From positions 1-11,053 of the forward strand of contig DIHE01000008.1 of NCBI GenBank assembly GCA_002420005.1: a stretch of 11,053 nt of DNA. Reading direction: 5' to 3'. Positions 1-9,417 of the stretch are shown one piece after another (the stretch's first letter is position 1; each line of letters begins with the position of its first letter). The notes beneath the pieces were generated by a model. It was given only the letters and a program-made list of their open reading frames with translations. It searched no databases and was not told the origin of the DNA. Origin of the DNA: Holophagales bacterium UBA5704. Lineage in GTDB: Bacteria > Acidobacteriota > Thermoanaerobaculia > Multivoradales > UBA5704. The translations under genes and the position numbers were made by a program.

Positions 1-127
1 CCGAGTACATGGTCACCAGCCCGAAGGCTGCGAGGATCAGTACCGCGCTGGTGAGCGGGCCGTCGAAGCCGAACAGGATCGGCTTGACGCGTTGCCAGAG
101 TGACGGCTGTTCAAATACCGCGCTCAT
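1..127 (-). CDS. rodA: RodA/MrdB, SEDS peptidoglycan glycosyltransferase (N-terminal fragment)
   Basis: The first 42 codons of a gene that runs off the left edge. It starts with ATG at 127, which overlaps the stop of the upstream transpeptidase gene in an ATGA (4 nt). The peptide begins MSAVFEQPSLWQRVKP, then LFGFDGPLT, then a hydrophobic first membrane helix ending in GLVTMYS. The GFDxPL...GLxTMYS pattern is how RodA proteins open, especially in Betaproteobacteria. RodA polymerises lipid II into glycan strands in the inner membrane and works with PBP2 (MrdA) during elongation. Following an MrdA-like C-terminus is its normal place, but following a dcw-type ftsI is not. Several codons here end in A or T (GTA, TTT, GAA, TCA, CAA, GCA), slightly more than in the genes to the right. 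FtsW is the main alternative; the fragment is too short to exclude it fully. Confidence 0.78.
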   Translation of the reverse strand, partial: MSAVFEQPSLWQRVKPILFGFDGPLTSAVLILAAFGLVTMYS

Positions 128-1908
128 TGCGGCGACGCCCCGTTGATCGACGGCAGCGGCACTTCCGCCGCCACCCGCGGCTTGCCCACCGGCGCGGTGG
201 CCTTGCCGTCGCGGGCGAGCGCGATGTCCTCCTCGCTCGGGTACTGGCCGAGCAGCAGGTAGTCGAAGACGCGGCGCGCGATCGGCGCGGCCGAGGTCGA
301 GCCGAAGCCGGCGTTCTCGACGATGACCGCCAGCGCCACCGTGGGCGCCTCCAGCGGCGCGAACGCGATGTACAGCGAATGGTCGCGCTGGTGCTCCTCC
401 AGCTTGGCGGCGTTGTACTTCTCGTTCTGCTTGATCGACACGGCCTGCGCCGTGCCGGTCTTGCCGCCGACGCGGTAGCCGGCGACTCCGGCGCTGTGCC
501 CGGTGCCGCCGGTGACCACCCCTTCCATCAGGGTCTTCAAGGTGCGGGCGGTCTGCGGACGCAGCGGGTGCCCGGCCGCCGGCAAGGAGGGGACGGGCTG
601 CGGCGGGCCACCGTCGCGGCCGGTCGCCGCCACGATGAACGGCCGGCGCAGCGTGCCCTCGTTCGCCACCGCGCCCACCGCCGCGGCGAGCTGCAGCGCG
701 GTCACCGAGATGCCCTGGCCGAAGGAGACGTAGGCCTTGTCGAGCGCCCGCCACTTGCGCAGCGGGTGGACGATCCCGGCGCTCTCGCCGGGCAGGTCGA
801 TGCCGGTCGGCCGGCCGAAGCCGAAGCCGGTGATCGTGCGGTACATGCCCTCGTCACCGACCAGCAGGGCGGCCTTGATGACCCCGACGTTGCTCGACTT
901 CGCCAGCACCTCGGCGAAGGTGAGGCGGCCGAACGGCTTGTGGTCGCGGATCAGGGTGTCGAGCAGCACGATGCCGCCCATCTCGCAGTCGAACACGTCG
1001 TCGGGGTGGACCTTGCCGGATTCGAGCGCGGCGGCGGCGGTGATCACCTTGAACGTCGAGCCGGGCTCGTACACGTCCATGACCACCCGGTTGCGCCAGC
1101 GGCCCGGCGCAAAATCGGCGAAATGGTTGGGATCGAACGACGGGTAGCTGGCCATGGCGAGCACCGCGCCGGTCTGTGGATCGAGGAAAACAGCCGTGCC
1201 GCCGCTGGCGCCCCGCTCGTCGACCGCCCGGGCCAGCTCGCGCTCGACGAGGTGCTGGATCGAGGCGTCGAGGGTCAGGTGGAGGTCCTGGCCCGGCTCC
1301 GCCTCGGCGAACGAGAGGTCGGGCGAGACCACGGTGCCCCGCCGGGCGTCGCGCAGCACGGTGCGCACGCCGGGCTTGCCGGCGACCTGCTTGTCGTACA
1401 GCAGCTCCAGGCCGGCCAGCCCGTGGTTGTCGGTGCCGACGTAGCCGAGCACCTGGGCGGCCAGCTCCTTCATCGGGTAGTACCGCTTGCTCTCCGGCAG
1501 GAAGTAGATCCCCGGCAGGTCGAGGGCGCGCAGCTTGGCGGCCACCGGCGGATCGAGCTTGCGCGCCACCCAGGCGAACTCGCGGTCCTGGGCGAGCAGG
1601 CGGGCCAGCTTGCGCGCGTCCACCTCGGGCACCACGCGGGCGATCTGCCGCGCCGTCTCCCGCGGGTCCTCGATCTGCGGCGGCACGGCATAGGCGGAGT
1701 CGACCTGCACCGACACGGCGAGCTCCCGTCCGCGCGCGTCGTAGATCGTGCCGCGCGGCGGATCGAGCACGACGACCCGCTGCTGCTGCCGTTCGGCCTT
1801 GGCCGCGTAGTGCTCGTAGCGGGCCACCTGGAGCTGGTAGAGGCGGCCGGCGATGAGGAGGACCCACAACCCGCCGGCGGCCAGCAGGATGCGCAGCCGC
1901 AGGGTCAC
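124..1908 (-). CDS. ftsI: Class B penicillin-binding protein: FtsI-like body with MrdA-like C-terminus (hybrid)
   Basis: A 594-residue D,D-transpeptidase that cross-links peptidoglycan in the periplasm. It has an N-terminal membrane anchor (about residues 5-24), a pedestal domain opening with PPRGTIYDARGRELAVS (from about 50), and a transpeptidase domain. The active-site motifs are intact: STFK at 284-287 (nucleophile S284), SSN at 338-340 and KTG at 483-485. Residues 1 to about 488 read as FtsI/PBP3 (YEPGSTFKVITAAAALE, FGFGRPTGIDLPGE, SFGQGISVTALQLA), matching its place after mraZ-rsmH-ftsL. From 489 the text changes to IKQNEKYNAAKLEEHQRDHS, IAFAPLEAP, VENAGFG and DYLLLGQYPSEED. These are hallmarks of betaproteobacterial MrdA (PBP2), and rodA follows. 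The start is GTG at 1908, with a strong ribosome binding site and a GTGA overlap with the ftsL stop. The family is certain. The hybrid reading rests on remembered family sequences, and an assembly artefact is possible. Confidence 0.88.
   Translation of the reverse strand: MTLRLRILLAAGGLWVLLIAGRLYQLQVARYEHYAAKAERQQQRVVVLDPPRGTIYDARGRELAVSVQVDSAYAVPPQIEDPRETARQIARVVPEVDARKLARLLAQDREFAWVARKLDPPVAAKLRALDLPGIYFLPESKRYYPMKELAAQVLGYVGTDNHGLAGLELLYDKQVAGKPGVRTVLRDARRGTVVSPDLSFAEAEPGQDLHLTLDASIQHLVERELARAVDERGASGGTAVFLDPQTGAVLAMASYPSFDPNHFADFAPGRWRNRVVMDVYEPGSTFKVITAAAALESGKVHPDDVFDCEMGGIVLLDTLIRDHKPFGRLTFAEVLAKSSNVGVIKAALLVGDEGMYRTITGFGFGRPTGIDLPGESAGIVHPLRKWRALDKAYVSFGQGISVTALQLAAAVGAVANEGTLRRPFIVAATGRDGGPPQPVPSLPAAGHPLRPQTARTLKTLMEGVVTGGTGHSAGVAGYRVGGKTGTAQAVSIKQNEKYNAAKLEEHQRDHSLYIAFAPLEAPTVALAVIVENAGFGSTSAAPIARRVFDYLLLGQYPSEEDIALARDGKATAPVGKPRVAAEVPLPSINGASPQ
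442..482. other. Apparent junction between FtsI-like and MrdA-like sequence
   Basis: This stretch encodes GYRVGGKTGTAQ of the transpeptidase gene (KTGTAQ at 445-462). Sequence to its right (higher coordinates) codes for FtsI-type protein. Sequence to its left codes for an MrdA-type C-terminus followed by rodA. KTGTAQ is shared by both families, so at high GC two unrelated genes can be identical here for roughly 20 bases. That is enough for homologous recombination, or for a false join in a short-read metagenome assembly. The sequence itself shows no scar or repeat. The junction is inferred from the change in protein family. Confidence 0.6.
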
Positions 1909-2249
1909 GGGATCTCCTCCCAGAACACCACCTGCTCCAGGGCGGGCGGCTGCATGCCGAGCTCGCGTGTCGCCCGCTGCTCGATCTGCGACGGCCCGGC
2001 GAGATAGGCGGCCTCCAGGCGGAGCCGGCGCTCCTTCTGGCTCAGCTCGGCCAGGCGCTTCTCCAGCGAGTCGATGGCATAGCCGGTGCGCAGGGCTTCC
2101 AGGTGGATCCAGGTGTAGGCGAGGAGCCCGCCGCCGAGACAGAGGACGACCGCCAGGACCCGCACCAGCTCACGCTGGCGCCGCCGGTCCCGTTCGCGGA
2201 CCAGGAAGGTGTTGACCACCGGTCGGCGGAAGGCGTATTCGTTCCTCAA
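1905..2249 (-). CDS. ftsL: FtsL-like cell division protein
   Basis: A 114-residue small bitopic membrane protein. A basic N-terminal cytoplasmic segment (about 1-27, with RERDRRRQRE) is followed by one membrane helix (about 28-47, VRVLAVVLCLGGGLLAYTWI). A periplasmic helical segment (about 55-85) has heptad-like leucines, and the tail includes PSQIEQRATRELGM, a pattern common to FtsL/DivIC-type proteins. FtsL joins FtsB and FtsQ and helps activate septal FtsWI. Its size, topology and position between rsmH and the transpeptidase gene are as expected for the dcw cluster. FtsL diverges quickly, so the assignment leans on topology and context. The start is unclear: TTG at 2249 lies only two bases after the AGGAGG at 2252-2257. 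A GTG at 2219 is the alternative but would remove a conserved-looking basic stretch. Confidence 0.8.
   Translation of the reverse strand: MRNEYAFRRPVVNTFLVRERDRRRQRELVRVLAVVLCLGGGLLAYTWIHLEALRTGYAIDSLEKRLAELSQKERRLRLEAAYLAGPSQIEQRATRELGMQPPALEQVVFWEEIP
1915..1920 (-). promoter_or_regulatory. Ribosome binding site of the ftsI-like gene
   Basis: GGAGGA on the minus strand, six bases before the GTG at 1908 and inside the last codons of ftsL. It decides the GTG start and, with the GTGA overlap, indicates translational coupling to ftsL. Confidence 0.75.
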
Positions 2250-2279
2250 GGCCTCCTCAATACCTTTCTCGCTGCCTCG

Positions 2280-3215
2280 TCAGATCCGTCGCGCGGCGCG
2301 CAGCTTGGCGGAGCGCGAGCGCGGATTGAACGCAATCTCTTCGTCGGTCGGGCGCACCGGCTTGCGGGTCAGGGTCTCGATGAGCCGGGTCTCCGAGCGG
2401 CTCTGCCCGGTGATCTGGTCCACCTCCCCCTGCGACAGCTCGCGCATCCGGTTCTTCACGATCCGGTCTTCCAGGCTGTGGTACGAGATGATCACCAGAC
2501 GGCCGTCCGGCTCCATCTGGCGCACCGTCTGGTCGATCAAGGCGGACAGGGCGGCCAGCTCCTGGTTCACCTCGATGCGCAGGGCCTGGAACACGCGGGT
2601 CGCCGGGTCGATCTTCTCCGCGTGGGGCGACCAGCTCTTGATCCGGTCGATCAGGCTCTTGAGCTGGCCGGTGGTGGTGATCGGGGCCTCGGCGCGGGCG
2701 CGGGCGATGGCCCGGGCGATGCGCCGCGCCTGCCGCTCTTCCCCGTACTCCCTGAAGATTCTCTCCAACTCTTCCTCCGAGCTCTCGTTGACCAGATCCG
2801 CCGCCGTCAGGCCGGCACTCCCCATCCGCATGTCGAGCGGTCCATCGCGGCGGAAGCTGAAGCCGCGCTCCGCCACGTCGAGTTGCAGTGACGAGACGCC
2901 GAGATCCGCCAGGACGCCGGCCACCGGGCCGAGCGAACGGCGGTCGAGCACCGCGTCCAATTGATCGAAGACCGCCTGCTCCAGGAGCACGCGGTCGCCG
3001 AACGGCGCCAGCCGGCGCTGCGCCAGGGCGAGCGCCTGCGGGTCGCGATCCAGGCCGAGCAGCCGGGCCTCCGGGGCCCGGGTGAGCAGGGCTTCCGCAT
3101 GCCCGCCCAGGCCGAGCGTCGCATCGACGAAAAGACCCCCCGGCCGGCGTTCGGGCGCCAGAAAACCGAGGGTCTCCTCGAGCAATACGGGCACGTGGTG
3201 TGCGTCCACAGGCAC
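2280..3215 (-). CDS. rsmH: 16S rRNA (cytosine(1402)-N(4))-methyltransferase RsmH (MraW)
   Basis: A 311-residue cytoplasmic SAM-dependent enzyme that N4-methylates C1402 of 16S rRNA in the decoding centre. Family motifs run in order. They are HVPVLLEE near the N-terminus, the SAM-binding loop DATLGLGGH at 31-39, GLDRDP at about 54-59, and GVLADLGVSSLQLD followed by RGFSFRRDGPLDMRM. Then come FQALRIEVN, YHSLEDR at 245-251, and the C-terminal NPRSRSAKLRA. The length is normal. The start is taken as GTG at 3215; another GTG lies two codons later. A GGAGG at 3231-3235 is 15 bases upstream, a rather long spacing, so the exact start is unsure. It lies 42 bases after mraZ and 30 bases before the proposed ftsL start, within the dcw operon. 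Confidence 0.97.
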   Translation of the reverse strand: MPVDAHHVPVLLEETLGFLAPERRPGGLFVDATLGLGGHAEALLTRAPEARLLGLDRDPQALALAQRRLAPFGDRVLLEQAVFDQLDAVLDRRSLGPVAGVLADLGVSSLQLDVAERGFSFRRDGPLDMRMGSAGLTAADLVNESSEEELERIFREYGEERQARRIARAIARARAEAPITTTGQLKSLIDRIKSWSPHAEKIDPATRVFQALRIEVNQELAALSALIDQTVRQMEPDGRLVIISYHSLEDRIVKNRMRELSQGEVDQITGQSRSETRLIETLTRKPVRPTDEEIAFNPRSRSAKLRAARRI

Positions 3216-3257
3216 AAAGACCGCGACCGGCCTCCCTTTCCGCGGACTCCCGTCCGC

Positions 3258-3698
3258 TCAGATTCCGTACTGGGTGAGAGCACGGAAGTCCTCGTCCGTC
3301 AGCGGCTCCTCCTCGAGCAGGCGGAGGAACCGTTCGTGGTTCCAGATGACCAGATGGTCGAGCTGCCCGGTGACCACCACGTCGCCGTTCATCCCCGCGC
3401 TCTCGCGCAGCAGTTGGGGGATGAGAATCCGGCCCTGCACGTCCAGCCGCGCCTGCTGTCCGTAGTAGTTGACCCGCGCGAGGAAACGCACCTTGGCGCG
3501 GTCGGTCGACGGCACGGCGCGCAGGCGCTCCTCGATCTCCTCCCAGACCGGCAGCGGGTAGACCATCACCGAGTCCCCTGCGAGCGAGGTGACGAAGACG
3601 TCCAAGCCGTGGCGTTCCTCGATGTCCCGCCGAAAGTCGGTCGGAATCTTGAGACGCCCCTTGTCGTCGATCTTGGCTGGAGAGCTTCCGCGAAACAT
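3258..3698 (-). CDS. mraZ: Transcriptional regulator MraZ
   Basis: A 146-residue DNA-binding protein with two tandem SpoVT/AbrB-like (MraZ) half-domains. The first carries DDKGRLKIP at residues 11-19, the second LDVQGRILIPQLLRE in the middle of the protein. MraZ forms ring-shaped oligomers that bind phased short repeats upstream of its own gene, and in Escherichia coli it represses the dcw promoter. It is the first gene of the cluster here, and a matching set of repeats lies just upstream (3744-3799), which supports autoregulation. The start is ATG at 3698, opening MFRGSSPAKIDDKGR as usual for the family. Only a weak purine-rich stretch (GGCGG) precedes it. Length and motifs are normal. Confidence 0.96.
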   Translation of the reverse strand: MFRGSSPAKIDDKGRLKIPTDFRRDIEERHGLDVFVTSLAGDSVMVYPLPVWEEIEERLRAVPSTDRAKVRFLARVNYYGQQARLDVQGRILIPQLLRESAGMNGDVVVTGQLDHLVIWNHERFLRLLEEEPLTDEDFRALTQYGI

Positions 3699-3706
3699 GG
3701 CTGCCG

Positions 3707-3726
3707 CCCGTCAACTGTCTGACGGG
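3707..3726 (-). promoter_or_regulatory. Small hairpin in the mraZ leader
   Basis: A perfect 7-bp inverted repeat (CCCGTCA and TGACGGG) with a 6-base loop. It lies between the predicted start of transcription (about 3722) and the mraZ ATG at 3698. Much of it would sit at the very 5' end of the mRNA, eight bases from the start codon. It could form an RNA hairpin near the ribosome binding region or be a DNA palindrome bound by a protein. Its function is unknown. Confidence 0.45.
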
Positions 3727-3728
3727 TG

Positions 3729-3757
3729 ATCATAGCCCTTCACTCCACTTTTGTCCA
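3729..3757 (-). promoter_or_regulatory. Sigma-70-type promoter of the dcw (mraZ) operon
   Basis: On the minus strand, TGGACA (3752-3757, five of six to TTGACA) and TATGAT (3729-3734, five of six to TATAAT) are separated by exactly 17 bp. Transcription would begin near 3722, about 24 bases before the mraZ ATG. Two of the six MraZ-type boxes fall on the -35 element and in the spacer, which suits repression by MraZ. Confidence 0.75.
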
Positions 3758-3799
3758 TTTCTTTCCACTCAAACCCACTTTGAATCCACCGGCGCCCAC
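3744..3799 (-). promoter_or_regulatory. MraZ operator: six phased TGG(G/A) boxes
   Basis: Six pentamers read on the minus strand. In order they are GTGGG 3795-3799, GTGGA 3785-3789, GTGGG 3774-3778, GTGGA 3764-3768, ATGGA 3754-3758 and GTGGA 3744-3748. The steps are 10, 11, 10, 10 and 10 bp, so every box faces the same side of the helix. MraZ of Escherichia coli is known to bind TGGGN repeats separated by 5 bp, which is the same arrangement. The four upstream boxes lie above the promoter, the fifth overlaps the -35 and the sixth is in the spacer. Binding is inferred from pattern and position. Confidence 0.8.
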
Positions 3800-3846
3800 T
3801 TGGGGCCCCTTGAAAGGGTAAAAGCGGGGCGTAAGAGCGAGAGAGA

Positions 3847-3935
3847 CTCGGACGAACACGGACTTGCACGGAGAGACACGGAGGCCCCATCGGGCACCTC
3901 CGTGTCCGTCCGTGCAACGTCCGCTTTCGTCCGTG
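3847..3935. repeat. Long imperfect inverted repeat built on 10-bp-spaced ACGGA motifs
   Basis: The inner arms, 3864-3884 and 3897-3917, are 21 bp long and complementary except at two positions. They are separated by 12 bases. The pairing continues outward (3847-3863 with 3918-3935) with three mismatches and one bulge. The left arm contains TCGGA at 3848 and ACGGA at 3858, 3868 and 3878, exactly 10 bp apart. The right arm carries the complementary copies at steps of 10, 11 and 10. It lies 10 bases past the stop of the SurA-like gene and could end that operon as an RNA hairpin. No run of T follows on the minus strand, so it is not a classic intrinsic terminator. A dispersed intergenic repeat family is the alternative. 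Confidence 0.7.
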
Positions 3936-3944
3936 GGGTTTGTT

Positions 3945-5039
3945 CTAGCGAACCGGGGGCGGGGCCGGCGCTTCGGCCGGGGTCGGGGTGGCGGGCGCGC
4001 TTTGGGCCGGGGCGAGCTCGAGGCGATCGGCCACCGGGCGGCTGATCAGCTCCCGGAAGCCGGCGGCTTCCTGCGGCGGCTCGGCCACGATGAGCGACTT
4101 CTTCTCCAGCTCGGCCAGGTACTTGGCGAACTCTTCGCTGTAGACGCGCTCCTGCTCGCGCGCTTCGATCTGCTGCGCCACCTCGGCGAAGGGCGGGATG
4201 CGGGAGGCGCGGCGTTCGATCATCTGGATGAGGTGGAGTCCGCCGCGCCCGGCCACCGGCGCGCTGATCTCGCCGGGTGCGAGCTTCCAGGCGGTGTCGC
4301 GCAGCGTCGGATCGAGGTCGCCCTGGGTGACCCAGCCGAGGTCGACCACGTTGTTGGTGATGCCCTTCGGCTGCAGCTCCGCGACGGCGGCGGCGAGGTC
4401 CTGGCCGCCGGCCACCGCCTGGCGGATCTGCTCGGCGACGCGGGCGCGCTCCTCGGCGGTCGGCAGGCCGCCCTCGTCGAGCACCACGACCTCGCGCGGA
4501 TGGACCTGCTCGGGCTCGCGGAACTGCTCCTCGTTCTTGCGGTAGTAGCGCCGCAGGTCCTCCTCGTTGAGCTTGATCCGCGAGCGGACCTCGCGGTCCA
4601 TCAGGTCGCGGATGCGGAGCTGCTTTTCGAGCTGGGTGCGCAGCTGCGGCTCGGTCATGCCGGACTGCGCGAGCGCCTGCCGGAAGTCCTCGTCGGTCTT
4701 GATGCCGAAATTTTCCTTCATGTTGGCGATCGTCGAGTCGATCTGCGTGCGCTGGACTTCGACGCCGATCTGCTGGGCGCGCGATTCGAGGAGCAGCTCC
4801 TGGAACAGGTCGCGGAAAACCAGCGCCGGCACCTGCTCGAGGAGGCGCGTCCTCTCCTCCGGGTTCATGTTCGGGCGGCGTGCGATGTCGCGCGTCAGGT
4901 CCTGCCGGCGGACTTCGTAGTCCCGCAGCGTGGCGATCTGCTCGTTGATCCGCAGCACGATGCGGTTGGTGACCTCGGCGCGCGCCGCGGCGGGAGCGAG
5001 CAGGAGGAGGGAGAGAGGGAGGAAGGAGAGTCTACGCAT
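3945..5039 (-). CDS. SurA-like periplasmic peptidyl-prolyl isomerase/chaperone
   Basis: A 364-residue exported protein. The Sec signal peptide MRRLSFLPLSLLLLAPAAARA (cleavage after ARA, residue 21) fixes the ATG at 5039. An in-frame ATG at 5096 would put 19 extra residues in front of it. A SurA-N-like helical region (about 22-175) is followed by one parvulin (PpiC) domain at about 178-275, with DLGWVTQGDL, LAPGEISAPV and GGLHLIQM (His at 269). A proline/alanine-rich tail ends the protein. SurA helps outer-membrane proteins fold in the periplasm. The usual first histidine of the parvulin site is missing: the strand reads HPREVVVL where many enzymes have RHIL. The S-D segment before GGxLG is also altered. 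A chaperone role with weak isomerase activity is therefore possible. The ATG overlaps the preceding gene by 8 nt, which indicates coupling. Confidence 0.87.
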   Translation of the reverse strand: MRRLSFLPLSLLLLAPAAARAEVTNRIVLRINEQIATLRDYEVRRQDLTRDIARRPNMNPEERTRLLEQVPALVFRDLFQELLLESRAQQIGVEVQRTQIDSTIANMKENFGIKTDEDFRQALAQSGMTEPQLRTQLEKQLRIRDLMDREVRSRIKLNEEDLRRYYRKNEEQFREPEQVHPREVVVLDEGGLPTAEERARVAEQIRQAVAGGQDLAAAVAELQPKGITNNVVDLGWVTQGDLDPTLRDTAWKLAPGEISAPVAGRGGLHLIQMIERRASRIPPFAEVAQQIEAREQERVYSEEFAKYLAELEKKSLIVAEPPQEAAGFRELISRPVADRLELAPAQSAPATPTPAEAPAPPPVR

Positions 5040-5876
5040 GGCGCTTGTAAGAACCTCGGTACTCGAAAGGAAGATTCCGGTCGACCACTTCGACATTGTA
5101 ACGGCGGCGGGCCTCCTCGACCAGGGAAGCGAGGGACCGGTCGGCGTTCTCGCGGCGGAGGCGTTCGACGATCTCCTCGCGCGCCGCCTCGAGCGGCATC
5201 ACCTGGGCAGGGGATCGCGCGACCACCTGGAAGATATGGAACCCATACTCGGCCGGAACCAGCGTGCTCACCTCGCCGGGCTCGAGCGCGAAGATCACCT
5301 CCGCGAAGGCCGGCGGCAGGTCCTGCCGCGACAGCTCGCCCTGGAAGCCGCCGGAGGCGGCGCCCGGATCGCGCGAGAGCTTGCGGGCCACCTGGGCGAA
5401 GTCGGCACCGGCGGAGATCTCGCGCAGCGCCCGCTCGGCGGTGGCGCGGTCTTCGGTGAGGATCTGGCGCAGCCGCACCCGCTCGGGCCGGGCCAGCTCG
5501 TCGCGGTGCGCCTGGTACCAGGCCGCGATCTCGGTCTCGGCCGGGTTCTGCATCGAGGAGGCGAGCATCGCATCGACCGCCTTGCGGCGCAGCGCGGCCG
5601 AAGCTCCTTCGCGCGCCAGCCCGCGGTCGATCGCCAGGCGGCTCAGCAGCTCCTCGTCGAGGAACTGGTCGAAGAGCTGCGAGAGGACCGGCCCGGCCAG
5701 CACGGTCTCGCCGTCGCCCGCGGTGCGCTTCACGTACTCTTCGAAGCGGCCGTACCGGATTTCTTCCGGGCCGATGCGGGCCACGAGGTCCGGTGCGGGG
5801 GGAGGAGTCCGGCCGCAGCTTGCGCCGGCAGCCCAGAGAAGGAGGACGAGGGGCAGCGAGCGGGTGGGCAGGGATC

Positions 5877-5880
<4 letters not shown>
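5032..5880 (-). CDS. PpiC-type peptidyl-prolyl isomerase, probable lipoprotein
   Basis: A 282-residue exported parvulin-family protein. The N-terminus MRSLPTRSLPLVLLLWAAGASC looks like a lipoprotein signal with the lipid-bearing cysteine at 22. The lipobox (GAS before Cys) is imperfect, so lipidation is likely but not certain. A SurA-N-like helical segment (about 28-130) precedes a parvulin domain (about 135-218). It contains RLRQILTE, ADFAQVARKLSRD, GGFQGELSRQDLPPAF, LEPGEVSTLV and GFHIFQVV (His215). The first catalytic-site histidine is replaced by Gln139 (RQIL for RHIL). The start is ATG at 5880, which forms an ATGA with the mfd stop and has a GAGG seven bases upstream. It lies in one operon with mfd and the SurA-like gene and probably acts in the periplasm on exported proteins. 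Confidence 0.86.
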
Positions 5881-9326
<3,446 letters not shown>

Positions 9327-9417
9327 CGGAGGGAGAGTCTATCTCCAACCCGGCGCAGGGGGACGGGCGGCTGTGTTAGTCTCCGCGGTGGTCTTTGCCC
9401 ACGGAGGGAGATTCCTT
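9327..9417. promoter_or_regulatory. Divergent intergenic region between mfd and the acetyltransferase gene
   Basis: These 91 bases must hold promoters for both directions. No strong -35/-10 pair is visible. On the minus strand a TAGACT (9336-9341) nine bases before the mfd ATG could act as a -10 and would give an almost leaderless mfd mRNA. It has no good -35. On the plus strand TGTTAGTCT (9372-9380) is at most a weak extended -10. These are suggestions only. Confidence 0.35.
9403..9410 (+). promoter_or_regulatory. Ribosome binding site of the acetyltransferase gene
   Basis: GGAGGGAG, seven bases before the ATG at 9418. It settles the start there, rather than at an in-frame ATG (9292) lying inside the antisense mfd coding region. 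Confidence 0.8.

Noticed and set aside
100..2007. A 635-codon open frame on the plus strand opposite the transpeptidase gene
   Set aside because: It is a low-complexity arginine- and alanine-rich shadow of the class B PBP, whose active-site motifs are all intact on the other strand.
2257..3714. A 485-codon minus-strand frame overlapping mraZ and rsmH
   Set aside because: It is in a different frame from both genes, is rich in Arg, Gly and Pro and shows no domain. mraZ and rsmH explain the region fully.
3802..3809. GGGGCCCC palindrome just upstream of the first MraZ box
   Set aside because: An 8-bp GC palindrome is not unusual at this base composition, and its flanks are not symmetrical. No function can be supported.
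3711..3917. A 68-codon minus-strand open frame in the region before mraZ
   Set aside because: It covers the MraZ boxes, the promoter and part of the inverted repeat, has no ribosome binding site and has no protein-like pattern.
5040..5096. An upstream ATG (5096) for the SurA-like gene
   Set aside because: It would place 19 residues before a clear Sec signal peptide and lengthen the overlap with the lipoprotein gene. The ATG at 5039 fits better.
3864..5459. A 531-codon plus-strand open frame opposite the SurA-like gene
   Set aside because: It is a mirror of the real gene with no family motif, and it starts inside the intergenic inverted repeat.
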